From contig JAHHRT010000007.1 of the NCBI GenBank assembly GCA_020025615.1, forward strand, positions 1 to 33,406: a stretch of DNA of 33,406 nt. The letters are read 5' to 3'. Within the stretch, counting starts at the first letter, position 1. Each line of letters starts with the position of its first letter. A model generated the notes under the pieces. It was not told where the DNA came from. It searched no databases and saw nothing but the letters and a program-made list of their open reading frames with translations. The translations under genes were made by a program, and so were the position numbers. Shown piece by piece: positions 7,908-13,155 of this stretch. The stretch comes from Oscillospiraceae bacterium. Lineage in GTDB: Bacteria; Bacillota; Clostridia; Oscillospirales; Oscillospiraceae.

Positions 7908-8073
7908 CCCTATGGAAATGATACAGCAGATCCAGCAGTTTCGGAAGTCTCTGGCAGGCCGTGACCCTCACCAGATGGTAGACCAATTGGTTCAGTCTGG
8001 CAGAATGACACCTCAGCAGAGAGACAGCCTTATGCAGCAGGCACAAGGCATCCTGTCAATGTTCCGTAGATAA
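7834..8073 (+). CDS. Small Gln/Met-rich helical protein of unknown function
   Basis: 79 residues, overlapping the end of the preceding gene by 74 bases in another frame. ATG at 7834 follows GGAGGCGGTCATTT, a strong ribosome site inside the upstream gene. The N-terminus is Gln/Pro-rich (LQQLSKQPSSPQAAPQRPNN). The rest is predicted helical and amphipathic (MEMIQQIQQFRKSLAGRDPH, then MTPQQRDSLMQQAQGILSMF). No family recognised. The long overlap with good codon content suggests the pair is made in fixed ratio. Confidence 0.7.
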   Translation: MANPMLQQLSKQPSSPQAAPQRPNNPMEMIQQIQQFRKSLAGRDPHQMVDQLVQSGRMTPQQRDSLMQQAQGILSMFRR

Positions 8074-8118
8074 CGCCTCCGGGCGATATCATAAAATCTT
8101 TAGAAAGGAAGTAAAGTG

Positions 8119-8679
8119 ATGATGGATAACTATTCTCTGTCCGATATCCGTGCAGCAGTTGACGGCAACGGCGGCATGGGCGGCTGGGGCGGCGGCGACG
8201 GCCTTATTTGGCTGGTTGTTCTGTTCCTGTTTGGCTTTGGCGGCTTCGGCGGCGGCGGCTTCGGCGGCAACCGTCAGGATGCGGTTTCCTACGAAATCCT
8301 GTCCAACCAGCATTTCAACGCCCTTTCCGGTCAGATCAACAACATCAGCGACGGCCTGTGTCAGGGCTTCTACGCTCTCAACAACAGCGTCATGGGCGAA
8401 GGCCGGGCAATCCAGACTCAGCTGGCAGGTTGCTGCTGCGACATTCAGAACGCCATTCGAGAGGAAGGCGCTGCTACCCGCAGCATGATCCAGGCTAACG
8501 AGATCCAGTCCCTGCGTGACAAGGTTACCGACCTGCAGATGCAGGCAAGCCAGTGCCGCCAGAACGAGTATCTGGTGAACAAGCTGACTCCTCCCTGCCC
8601 CGTTCCCGCATACCTGACCTGCAGCCCCTACCAGAGCTACAATCCCTGCGGTTGTGGTGGCTGTGGCAACGGCTTCTAA
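8119..8679 (+). CDS. Gly-rich protein with hydrophobic segment and CCCD motif, unknown function
   Basis: 186 residues from ATG 8119; GTG 8116 and ATG 8122 are also possible, and AGGAAG ends 7 bases before 8119. Residues 16-28 are Gly-rich, 29-40 are hydrophobic (LIWLVVLFLFGF), and 41-51 are again Gly-rich. A helical region follows, with LAGCCCDIQNAIREE at about 102-116 and IQSLRDKVTDLQMQASQ at about 128-147. The C-terminus is Cys/Gly-rich (CGCGGCGNGF). I recognise the Gly-rich hydrophobic N-terminus plus CCCDI arrangement as recurrent in phages of gut Firmicutes, always without assigned function. The hydrophobic part could be a membrane or particle anchor. Ends just before a terminator. Confidence 0.8.
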   Translation: MMDNYSLSDIRAAVDGNGGMGGWGGGDGLIWLVVLFLFGFGGFGGGGFGGNRQDAVSYEILSNQHFNALSGQINNISDGLCQGFYALNNSVMGEGRAIQTQLAGCCCDIQNAIREEGAATRSMIQANEIQSLRDKVTDLQMQASQCRQNEYLVNKLTPPCPVPAYLTCSPYQSYNPCGCGGCGNGF

Positions 8680-8708
8680 TCTGTTCCGCTCATAGCGTGA
8701 TAAAAATT

Positions 8709-8735
8709 GAGGGCGGATTTCTCCGCCCTCTTTTT
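8709..8735 (+). terminator. Intrinsic terminator inside the post-lysis module
   Basis: A 9-bp perfect stem GAGGGCGGA/TCCGCCCTC (8709-8717 with 8722-8730) with a TTTC loop and T run to 8735. The ribosome site of the next gene begins 6 bases later, and no promoter is visible in between. Confidence 0.9.
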
Positions 8736-8753
8736 CTTTGAAAGGAGAAAAAT

Positions 8754-9212
8754 ATGTACAACTGTAATTGCTTTAAAACCGTGAGAACCACCGCCATTGA
8801 GGCGGGAAACGATACTCTGACACTGACAATCCCTGATATGGAGCTGCGGCACGGTCAGCATATCCGTGTCTGCTTTGCTCAGACCCCTCCCGTTATCAGC
8901 ACCGCCCCTGCAAAGGTTAATGTGTCTGTCAACGCCGAGAATATTCCCGTTACTCAGACCCGCATGGAGGGTGCTTGCGGTGCCCTTTCCCTGCTGTACT
9001 CCGATCAGCTGCAGAGCTGCTGCGGTCATATCAAGGCCCGGCAGTATCTGGATCTGGTATTTTCCGCGGACACAAAGACCTTTAACTACTGCGGCCCCTG
9101 CCGGTGCCTGCCCCGGGCAAATGTAGCATTTCCGCGGTTCCCCGCTCCCGCCCCCACTCCTGCCCCTGTAAGATCCGCAAGAGCTGCAGAGAAAGAAGGT
9201 GCTAAGAAGTGA
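8754..9212 (+). CDS. Cys-containing beta-rich protein of unknown function
   Basis: 152 residues. ATG at 8754 follows AAAGGAGAAAAAT. The first 90 residues are predicted mainly beta (TLTLTIPDMELRHGQHIRVC), starting with a CNCF pair. Two further Cys groups lie at about 99-100 (QSCCGHIKAR) and 120-125 (YCGPCRCLPR). The last 25 residues are Pro/Ala- and then Lys-rich (PAPAPTPAPVRSARAAEKEG). No recognised domain. The last base group overlaps the GTG start of the next gene (GTGA), so the two are translationally coupled. Confidence 0.75.
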   Translation: MYNCNCFKTVRTTAIEAGNDTLTLTIPDMELRHGQHIRVCFAQTPPVISTAPAKVNVSVNAENIPVTQTRMEGACGALSLLYSDQLQSCCGHIKARQYLDLVFSADTKTFNYCGPCRCLPRANVAFPRFPAPAPTPAPVRSARAAEKEGAKK

Positions 9213-9682
9213 AAGACCATGTAAAGGCTTATAAGGAACGGCTGGAGAAGGGCATTTGTGAATATATGGAGATGCCTATCAGCGAGCGGACGGCCAACGC
9301 TGTCCGGGCTATGCTGGAATGTCTGGAGGAAGTCGAGGACCGGATGGCCCCCACCACCTTCACCTTGATGGACGCCCAGAAGTGGGCCAGTTATATGGCC
9401 AACGACGACGGCACCATGGGTCCCCACTGGGCCATGGACCAGACCACCGCAGTGGCTGAGTCCGTCGGCGTCAAGTTCGAGCACATCTACGACTACGACT
9501 GGTGGATTGTTATGAACATGATGTGGTCTGACTACGGCAAGGCTGCAGAGAAGCACGGAGTCGGCACGCCCGAGTTCTTCGCTGACCTGTCCCGGGCCTT
9601 CCTGTTTGACAAGGACGGCCCTGGTCCCGCCGAGAAGCTGGCCGCGTACTACCACGGCGTGGTCTGCCCCGACATGGACTAA
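9209..9682 (+). CDS. DUF7841-like phage protein of unknown function
   Basis: 157 residues from GTG at 9209, overlapping the previous stop. It is acidic and helical with many Trp and Met residues (LMDAQKWASYMANDDGTMGP, YDYDWWIVMNMMWSDYGKAA). The pattern matches a family seen repeatedly in Firmicutes phages, probably DUF7841, with no known function. Short helices at both ends (VKAYKERLEKGICEYMEMPI and FFADLSRAFLFDKDGPG) suggest a compact soluble protein. Last gene of the plus-strand block, followed by a terminator. Confidence 0.75.
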   Translation: MKDHVKAYKERLEKGICEYMEMPISERTANAVRAMLECLEEVEDRMAPTTFTLMDAQKWASYMANDDGTMGPHWAMDQTTAVAESVGVKFEHIYDYDWWIVMNMMWSDYGKAAEKHGVGTPEFFADLSRAFLFDKDGPGPAEKLAAYYHGVVCPDMD

Positions 9683-9685
9683 AAG

Positions 9686-9717
9686 AAAAGGGCAGGAGCT
9701 CAGGCCCCTGCCCTTTT
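9686..9717. terminator. Bidirectional terminator between converging operons
   Basis: An 11-bp perfect inverted repeat (9686-9696 with 9707-9717, AAAAGGGCAGG) has A runs on one side and T runs on the other, so it can stop transcription from both directions. Plus-strand genes end at 9682 and minus-strand genes end at 9746. Confidence 0.88.
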
Positions 9718-9745
9718 CAATTTACCGGACGACCCGGTCTCCGGT

Positions 9746-10081
9746 TCAGGGGGTCTGTTCCCGGTGAAGTGTTGCCAGACTGCGGCATCCCAGAACGGCT
9801 CCGCCAGGTGCCCTGACCAGATCCTCCACCACGAGAAGATCCCGCCGGTCCGGTGCTGCCTGAGCGGTCAGCAGAGAAACAATGTACACGGTTCCGGGCT
9901 CCGGATCCGGAAGGTTTACCGTCCTGACCGGGGAGTTGAAGATGACCGGAATCCCATCCAGCTCGGTGACGACTTCCCGCTTCAGCTCTGCCCGGGCCAC
10001 AACCCCGGAAGGCTTGAAAACTATGTCGCCCTGGTCTCGAATGATGGTGACCTCGTGAGGGGTACAGTTTACAATTTTCAT
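9746..10081 (-). CDS. Conserved small phage protein of unknown function
   Basis: 111 residues. The start MKIVNCTPHEVTIIRDQG is preceded by GAGGAGG at proper distance. Conserved-looking features are NCTPHEVTI at the N-terminus, a Pro/Asp stretch NLPDPEPGTVYIVSLLTAQA around residues 56-75, and DLLVVEDLVRAP and VLGCRSLA near the end. I recognise this as a short family widespread in actinobacterial and Firmicutes phages, but with no described role. Last gene of the minus-strand unit started by the promoter at 10317-10345, ending at the bidirectional terminator. Confidence 0.75.
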   Translation of the reverse strand: MKIVNCTPHEVTIIRDQGDIVFKPSGVVARAELKREVVTELDGIPVIFNSPVRTVNLPDPEPGTVYIVSLLTAQAAPDRRDLLVVEDLVRAPGGAVLGCRSLATLHREQTP

Positions 10082-10104
10082 TTTGTGTTTGCCTCCTCGA
10101 ATTT

Positions 10105-10284
10105 TTAAAGGGAAACGTCGAACATATCCTCGATGACCTCCCTAGAACACACGTCATCAGAAATGAAGCGCCAGCCGCAGCTCTGGTAGTATTCAAAGTA
10201 CTTTACGCGGTAGGAGTCTTCGCCTTCCTGCAGGATTTCCCATTTAGCCCCCAGGTCTTCGTCAATGATGGTTTTTACAAGCAT
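10105..10284 (-). CDS. Small acidic protein of unknown function
   Basis: 59 residues. ATG at 10284 follows CGGAGGAAAACAAAAG. The protein is acidic and aromatic-rich (MLVKTIIDEDLGAKWEILQE, RVKYFEYYQSCGWRF, then DDVCSREVIEDMFDVSL). It is the first gene behind a perfect promoter, with a leader of about 25 bases. No known family. Confidence 0.7.
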   Translation of the reverse strand: MLVKTIIDEDLGAKWEILQEGEDSYRVKYFEYYQSCGWRFISDDVCSREVIEDMFDVSL

Positions 10285-10316
10285 CTTTTGTTTTCCTCCG
10301 TTCCTTTGATGTATTC

Positions 10317-10345
10317 ATTATACCGCTAGAAAGGTACAAAGTCAA
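10317..10345 (-). promoter_or_regulatory. Minus-strand promoter, cassette copy 1
   Basis: On the minus strand TTGACT (10340-10345), a 17-base spacer ending AGCGG, and TATAAT (10317-10322). It drives the genes at 10284 and 10081. The promoter with its leader (ATACATCAAAGGAACGGAGG) is nearly identical to the one at 11141-11169. Confidence 0.9.
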
Positions 10346-10356
10346 GAACTATTTTC

Positions 10357-10386
10357 AGAAAAAGAAAAGGAGCCCCGAAGGGCTCC
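10357..10386 (-). terminator. Intrinsic terminator, minus strand
   Basis: On the minus strand GGAGCCC, loop TTCG, GGGCTCC (10369-10386), followed by a T-rich run TTTTCTTTTT. It ends the unit of genes 10405-11109 just before the next promoter begins. Confidence 0.92.
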
Positions 10387-10404
10387 AGGGACTCAGTTTC
10401 TGCT

Positions 10405-10623
10405 CTAAACAAGAAATAAATTCACAATGCTGCCAATATAGGCAATCGCTCCAACCGAAAGCAAAATCGCGCTTCCGATAACCTTTAAGGTCAATTCATT
10501 CAGCCGGTCACTGTCCGCGTACTTCCAATAGTTTACGTCGGCGTCCTTAGTCACCCGGTAGCATACCCCTATAGTGAATGCGAAAAAAGCGGAAGCCGCT
10601 AAAACCAAAATGACTTTAATCAT
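10405..10623 (-). CDS. Small membrane protein, two transmembrane helices
   Basis: 72 residues. ATG at 10623 is chosen because GGAGGCAAGGC precedes it. Helices are at about residues 3-20 (KVILVLAASAFFAFTIGVCY) and 49-70 (IGSAILLSVGAIAYIGSIVN). The connecting loop is hydrophilic (VTKDADVNYWKYADSDRLNE). It overlaps the upstream coiled-coil gene by 8 bases. Small early phage membrane proteins can act in host takeover or superinfection exclusion, but nothing specific is visible here. Confidence 0.65.
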   Translation of the reverse strand: MIKVILVLAASAFFAFTIGVCYRVTKDADVNYWKYADSDRLNELTLKVIGSAILLSVGAIAYIGSIVNLFLV

Positions 10624-10894
10624 GCCTTGCCTCCATTTCTGCGACCTTGTCGGCCAGCACGAGTCGCTTCTGCAGCTCGTCTGCATATTTTTGCTTTTGT
10701 TCGATCACGGACTCCTGAAGCTCTGAAATTGTAGCTATAAGCCCTGAAATTTCGGCTCGTTGCATTGCAATCGTTGTAATTTTAGCGCTCTCGGATAAGA
10801 CAGCCCTACGGTTTTCCGCTTTCAGTTCCCGCAGAGACGCCTTCAGCCTTTCGTACTCCTCTTCGGAAATTGTCACACGACCTAACAGTCCCAT
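10616..10894 (-). CDS. Small coiled-coil protein of unknown function
   Basis: 92 residues. ATG at 10894 follows AAAGGAGGCAAAAGT. After a short MGLLGRVTISEEEYERLKAS start, almost the whole chain is a predicted helix with heptad-like spacing (LRELKAENRRAVLSESAKI, then ISELQESVIEQKQKYADEL). Coupled by overlap to the two-helix membrane protein downstream, so the two may work together. Confidence 0.65.
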   Translation of the reverse strand: MGLLGRVTISEEEYERLKASLRELKAENRRAVLSESAKITTIAMQRAEISGLIATISELQESVIEQKQKYADELQKRLVLADKVAEMEARHD

Positions 10895-10926
10895 ACTTTT
10901 GCCTCCTTTAAAAATTATGGGCTGAA

Positions 10927-11109
10927 TTAACAGCCCATTTCATACAGTGCTTCGGCCATGATCTTAGCCATGCTGCGGTCCACGCCTTCAGCCATGAACT
11001 CAGCGACCTTTTCTTCGATGATTGCCTTCTTAGCTCTGCGCTCATGGGTGCGGACGATGTGCTCGTACTCGATGGCCTGGGCCATATCCATTGCTTCTCT
11101 TGTCATCAT
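10927..11109 (-). CDS. Small charged helical protein of unknown function
   Basis: 60 residues. ATG at 11109 (a second ATG follows at once) with CGGAGGAAACACAA upstream, directly behind the promoter at 11141-11169. Fully helical and charged (QAIEYEHIVRTHERRAKKAI, then EKVAEFMAEGVDRSMAKIMA). The stop codon lies in the loop of a 6-bp hairpin (GGGCTG/CAGCCC, 10919-10936) that may attenuate read-through to the next genes. No recognised family. Confidence 0.65.
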   Translation of the reverse strand: MMTREAMDMAQAIEYEHIVRTHERRAKKAIIEEKVAEFMAEGVDRSMAKIMAEALYEMGC

Positions 11110-11140
11110 TTTGTGTTTCCTCCGTTCCTTTGATGTATTC

Positions 11141-11169
11141 ATTATACCGCTAAAAAGGTACAAAGTCAA
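11141..11169 (-). promoter_or_regulatory. Minus-strand promoter, cassette copy 2
   Basis: On the minus strand TTGACT (11164-11169), a 17-base spacer ending AGCGG, and TATAAT (11141-11146). The next 35 bases, through the CGGAGG ribosome site, repeat those of copy 1 almost exactly. Drives genes 11109 to 10405. Confidence 0.9.
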
Positions 11170-11202
11170 GTACTTTTTAAAATAAATTTTTGAGGTGATT
11201 TT

Positions 11203-11499
11203 ATGGTAAATCTCGAAACTGTAAACCAGGAGATCCTGGACCTGGAGAAAAAGGACACCAGCTACGCCACCTGTGAGCGGCTGGCCTGGCTGTATATCGT
11301 CAAGGACCACCTGACCCCGGAACAGCCGCGAGCGATCACCGGCAGGATGGCCGGGTCTGACTTCCTGCAGGCCGCCTCCGGTGTGGACGTGGAGGCGCTG
11401 CTGGGCGTCCTGGACGAGCACCTGCAGTCTGTCCGCATCTTATACCCCGCAGAATATAAGGCCGTGGTGGACCGCGTGCGGGCTCTGAAAGGGCCTTGA
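11203..11499 (+). CDS. Isolated plus-strand small protein of unknown function
   Basis: 98 residues. ATG at 11203 follows TTGAGGTGATTTT. The N-terminal half is helical (VNLETVNQEILDLEKKDTSY, then LAWLYIVKDHLTPEQ) and the C-terminal half is also helical (FLQAASGVDVEALLGVLDEH, YPAEYKAVVDRVRALK). Similar short proteins occur in Clostridia phages, without known function. It is the only plus-strand gene within the minus-strand early region. Its own promoter is not clear: only a weak TAAAAT at 11178-11183 is visible, in the region of the divergent minus-strand promoter. Its stop codon lies inside the -35 box of the downstream plus-strand promoter. Confidence 0.75.
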   Translation: MVNLETVNQEILDLEKKDTSYATCERLAWLYIVKDHLTPEQPRAITGRMAGSDFLQAASGVDVEALLGVLDEHLQSVRILYPAEYKAVVDRVRALKGP

Positions 11500-11527
11500 C
11501 AAAATCACCCAGCGGTGGTAATATAAT
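11496..11527 (+). promoter_or_regulatory. Plus-strand promoter in front of a candidate small RNA
   Basis: TTGACA at 11496-11501, then either TAATAT at 11519-11524 (spacer 17) or a perfect TATAAT at 11522-11527 (spacer 20). The spacer contains AGCGGTGG, similar to the AGCGG found before the -10 box of the minus-strand promoters. No open reading frame with a ribosome site follows. Confidence 0.65.
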
Positions 11528-11530
11528 TAT

Positions 11531-11645
11531 GTTTCCTGACGATACCAGGAGACACCCTTTCTTGCCCGATGTGTTGTGTCTTTACCTCCCCCTTTCTTTT
11601 GAAAATACCCCCTCTGCTATTGACCGGCAGAGGGGGTATTTTTAT
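11531..11645 (+). ncRNA. Candidate small structured RNA
   Basis: A transcript from the promoter at 11496-11527 would start near 11531 and end at the strong terminator, about 115 nt. Visible structure: hairpin TCCTG/CAGGA (11534-11538 with 11546-11550, loop of 7), a second pairing AGACAC/GTGTCT (11550-11555 with 11576-11581), a pyrimidine-rich single-stranded stretch at about 11585-11600 (ACCTCCCCCTTTCTTTT region) that can pair with purine-rich ribosome sites, and the 16-bp terminator stem. There is no ribosome site and no good coding frame. No match to a known RNA family was recognised. It could instead be only the leader and trailer of the gene at 11203. Confidence 0.5.
11602..11643. terminator. 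Strong intrinsic terminator, probably bidirectional
   Basis: A 16-bp perfect inverted repeat (11602-11617 with 11627-11642, core AATACCCCCTCTGC) with a 9-base loop. A T run follows on the plus strand. On the minus strand the stem begins in the stop codon of the sigma-like gene, so it can also end the long early operon. Confidence 0.92.
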
Positions 11646-12094
11646 TCTGTTAAACCGCTGTAGTCCTTATCCCAGCCGAAGGGGTTCACCTTTGACTGGG
11701 GGAGGTGCTGCAGAGCCAGTCCATGGATCCGCAGCGTCTGAGTGTAGCTGTAGTGCATTTCCTGGGCTACCTTGTTCCAGTCGTGACCTTCAATGTACCG
11801 ATACCGAAGAAGCAGCCGCTCCTGGGGGTCCTTCACCTGACCAATGGCGTCCTCGATCCGGCGCAGTTCCCGGTCCAGCTGGAGGAGCTTCTTCTGATAC
11901 AGCCTGACCAGATCCTGGTGGGCCTCCACGAGGGCCTCCGTGGTCTTGTCTCCGTCGTTTACCCCGGAGGGTGTCCGTGTAAACCTCTGACGGTTTGGGC
12001 AGCTCAGGGACTGCTCCAGTGTCTGCAGGTGGTCCTGGAGCTGCCGCACCTCGGCAGCAAGGGCCCGGTAGTTTCTCAGCTCGTTTTTATCCAT
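11642..12094 (-). CDS. Sigma-70-like / ArpU-type late transcription regulator
   Basis: 150 residues. Residues 1-30 form a coiled coil (LRNYRALAAEVRQLQDHLQT). Residues 58-90 form a second helix (LVRLYQKKLLQLDRELRRIE). Residues about 95-135 are a sigma region 4-like helix-turn-helix (VKDPQERLLLRYRYIEGHDW, NKVAQEMHYSYTQTLRIHG). The length, N-terminal coiled coil and C-terminal HTH fit the DUF1492/ArpU/RinA-like group, phage proteins that switch on late operons. It is the last gene of the early operon, as expected for a protein made just before late transcription. Overlaps the upstream gene by 8 bases. Confidence 0.8.
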   Translation of the reverse strand: MDKNELRNYRALAAEVRQLQDHLQTLEQSLSCPNRQRFTRTPSGVNDGDKTTEALVEAHQDLVRLYQKKLLQLDRELRRIEDAIGQVKDPQERLLLRYRYIEGHDWNKVAQEMHYSYTQTLRIHGLALQHLPQSKVNPFGWDKDYSGLTE

Positions 12095-12350
12095 CGTTTT
12101 CGGCCTCCATTTCTTCGGCTCGCTGCTTTATCAGATCCGCGTTAGCCAAAGCCAAACCCAGCATGGCGTCCGCCGAGATCTCAGCCGCAAAATGTGCCTT
12201 GTCGAAGGCGTTACAGTTATAATAGCCGGTCATGTACTCGCCGTCCTGCTTCTTAAAAGCTATCAAGATCTGGGGCGGATCCAGACTGTCCAGCTTCTGC
12301 AGAAAGTCTTCCAGCCATTCAACATAGGGTCTCTCTGTAAGTTTTGCCAC
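12087..12350 (-). CDS. Small acidic protein of unknown function
   Basis: 87 residues from GTG at 12350, preceded by GGGAGGTGTGAGTGC, which is also the end of the upstream gene. Longer in-frame starts would run through that zinc-finger gene and are not used. The protein reads VAKLTERPYVEWLEDFLQKL at the N-terminus, then a probable beta hairpin (QILIAFKKQDGEYMTGYYNC) and two helices (AHFAAEISADAMLGLALANA, DLIKQRAEEMEAEN). No known family. Part of the tightly packed early operon. Confidence 0.65.
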   Translation of the reverse strand: MAKLTERPYVEWLEDFLQKLDSLDPPQILIAFKKQDGEYMTGYYNCNAFDKAHFAAEISADAMLGLALANADLIKQRAEEMEAENDG

Positions 12351-12354
12351 GCAC

Positions 12355-12657
12355 TCACACCTCCCAGTCAAGATGTTGCCCGCAGCCGGGACAGTAGGGG
12401 TCAGGCTGCTTATTCCGCAGCCGGCGGTTGCAGGTGGGGCAGTGGTACCGGTCCTTGTGGCTGAGATCATACCCAGCCCCGTGACAGTTAAAGTACACGA
12501 CCTTTTCCGGTCGGTCCTTCTTCAGCAGTTGCAGGAGCCGTGGCTTGTCCAGGGAAACATCCACCTGCTGGCAGGCCTCCAGGATCTTCCCGTCGACCCC
12601 GTCCCGGACCCGGGTGCAGATCTCGCCGGTGGTCAAAGTAATGGGCGGTTCATACAT
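12355..12657 (-). CDS. Small zinc-ribbon protein of unknown function
   Basis: 100 residues. The C-terminal part has CPTC (residues 73-76) and CPGCG (89-93), spaced as a zinc ribbon, and Cys58/His59 lie upstream. The N-terminal part is YEPPITLTTGEICTRVRDGV followed by a helix with many Lys and Leu (KPRLLQLLKKDRPEKVVYF). Starts at ATG 12657, overlapping the stop of the small upstream gene (ATGTATGA). Similar zinc-ribbon proteins are common in phage early operons; DNA or protein binding is likely but unproven. Confidence 0.7.
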   Translation of the reverse strand: MYEPPITLTTGEICTRVRDGVDGKILEACQQVDVSLDKPRLLQLLKKDRPEKVVYFNCHGAGYDLSHKDRYHCPTCNRRLRNKQPDPYCPGCGQHLDWEV

Positions 12658-12811
12658 TGGGCTTCACCTTCTTTTTGCATTTATGGCCCAGGCTAGGCTT
12701 GTAGAACAGCCCGCAGTCCTCGCACTGGGTGACCGTGGTACAATAGCCCGGGTGCTGTCTGAGCCACTTCTGGGTCTCGTAGTCGTAGTGTAAAACGTCG
12801 CCTTTCTTCAT
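12650..12811 (-). CDS. Very small zinc-finger protein
   Basis: 53 residues. ATG at 12811 overlaps the upstream stop (ATGA) and follows GGGGAGGGATGTAGCCCT. The second half contains CEDCGLFYKPSLGHKC (residues 30-45), a C-x2-C-x9-H-x-C finger, then a Lys-rich end (KKKVKPNV). The N-terminal half is MKKGDVLHYDYETQKWLRQH. The overlap with both neighbours (8 bases downstream) supports that it is real. Function unknown. Confidence 0.65.
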   Translation of the reverse strand: MKKGDVLHYDYETQKWLRQHPGYCTTVTQCEDCGLFYKPSLGHKCKKKVKPNV

Positions 12812-13155
12812 AGGGCTACATCCCTCCCCAGGTTCTCAAATTCCAGCTTTTTCTTCTGAAGCTGGTTCTCATAGAAGTACCTAAGTACCTGCAGAAGCTC
12901 CGGCGTTACCTGCAGATCACAGGTAGCCTGACACCCCCGACCCATAAAAAGAAGGGCCCGGGCCTCCTGGACCTCCTTGCCTTCCTTTCTGCTCCAGAAG
13001 TTTCCCAGGCGGAGAATTGCCTGGTGCCAGGAGGGCCTAGATTTTTGGTCCTTCTCCCAGTTTTCCAGGGTTCTGTTCAGGTGAAAAAGCACGGACTCCA
13101 TCTCCTGGATCTCCGCCGCCTGAGCTTGACCGGTTTTTAACTCGTCGTAGGTCAT
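12808..13155 (-). CDS. Hypothetical helical protein, early operon
   Basis: 115 residues. N-terminal helix about 1-40 (AEIQEMESVLFHLNRTLENW), a middle part with WHQAILRLGNFWSRKEG, and a C-terminal helix (TPELLQVLRYFYENQLQKKK). Start ATG at 13155 overlaps the helicase stop upstream (ATGA). No recognised family. The tight coupling to the SNF2 helicase may hint at a joint role, but that is only context. Confidence 0.65.
   Translation of the reverse strand: MTYDELKTGQAQAAEIQEMESVLFHLNRTLENWEKDQKSRPSWHQAILRLGNFWSRKEGKEVQEARALLFMGRGCQATCDLQVTPELLQVLRYFYENQLQKKKLEFENLGRDVAL

Noticed and set aside
9717..10196. 159-residue minus-strand frame overlapping the gene at 9746-10081
   Set aside because: It covers two small genes with good ribosome sites in another frame and its translation is Arg/Ser/Gly low-complexity.
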